64,000 nucleotides of DNA from JANQIV01 sp050117315 (GTDB taxonomy: Bacteria > Bacteroidota > Ignavibacteria > Ignavibacteriales > Melioribacteraceae), in the NCBI GenBank assembly GCA_050117315.1, contig JASFMY010000019.1:1-64000 (forward strand), written 5' to 3'. Positions 63,975 through 64,000 of the stretch are shown in pieces. Every line of letters starts with the position of its first letter. Position 1 is the stretch's first letter. The translations under genes were made by a program, and so were the position numbers. The notes under the pieces were generated by a model that saw only the letters and a program-made list of their open reading frames with translations, had not been told where the DNA came from and did no database searches.

Positions 63975-64000
63975 TCAATTTTGTTATCAACAACAAAGAT

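Overview
The window looks like a chromosomal segment of an Ignavibacteria/Melioribacter-type member of the Bacteroidota-Chlorobi group. The evidence is the AT-rich, tightly packed coding, several secreted proteins ending in a type IX secretion (T9SS) type A sorting domain with an NYPNPFNPST-like start, a PorV/PorQ-family barrel, a TonB-dependent receptor with a carboxypeptidase-regulatory-like domain, and Bacteroidota-type inverted-repeat elements between genes. No rRNA or tRNA gene was recognised.

Region 1 (1-2800): the 3' end of a T9SS cargo gene, then about 1.4 kb without a convincing gene. That stretch holds a cluster of inverted repeats (571-742) and a long degenerate tandem array with a 20-bp period (about 901-1355). 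It is followed by a two-TM protein resembling SLATT/DUF4231 proteins (1805-2776).

Region 2 (2855-30060, all minus strand): a co-directional locus of 16 genes that reads as an alpha-mannoside/glycan utilisation island. From its promoter it runs: GntR/UTRA regulator, ABC sugar-binding protein, two permeases, TonB receptor, secreted FN3-like T9SS protein, PorV-like barrel, two T9SS proteins sharing an unnamed N-terminal domain, a secreted GH38, a DUF4185-like protein, a six-hairpin glycosidase, an esterase, a ROK sugar kinase, a mannose-6-phosphate isomerase with an extra P-loop-like domain, the MsmK/UgpC-type ATPase and an intracellular GH38. The proposed flow is outer-surface trimming, TonB uptake, ABC import, intracellular mannosidase, then mannose to mannose-6-P to fructose-6-P. 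No SusD is present. The promoter carries three copies of an AAGTTAATTTT operator-like element.

Region 3 (30100-34300): a plastic zone with a decayed IS1380-like transposase, an lgt gene bracketed by attC-like hairpins with GTTGTGCGC cores, a group II intron-type reverse transcriptase pseudogene broken just after TPQGG and at YADD, a small acidic protein, a GNAT acetyltransferase and a small degenerate regulator-like ORF.

Region 4 (34325-45770, minus): an 11-gene operon pairing myo-inositol-phosphate synthase, a nucleotidyltransferase, a CDP-alcohol phosphotransferase, a HAD hydrolase, a Gfo/Idh/MocA dehydrogenase, a class III aminotransferase, an ATP-grasp ligase and an LPG-synthase-like membrane protein with a complete MlaE/MlaF/MlaD-type lipid transporter. 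The best reading is synthesis and transport of an inositol- or aminocyclitol-containing envelope lipid; this is the strongest candidate for an undescribed pathway. Upstream lie two copies of an ATACATRC-N2-GYATGTAT palindrome and small degenerate regulator ORFs.

Region 5 (45769-64000): a frameshifted class III adenylate/guanylate cyclase; a TetR-controlled RND tripartite efflux operon (TolC, RND, adaptor, TetR); a divergent TetR plus MATE pair; an orphan sensor histidine kinase; an H-type-lectin/OmpA fusion; a membrane protein resembling a cyclase N-terminus without its catalytic domain; and an operon of TetR, MMPL/RND exporter, LolA-like protein and outer-membrane barrel whose TetR sites (CCGRCYRGTCGG) are visible.
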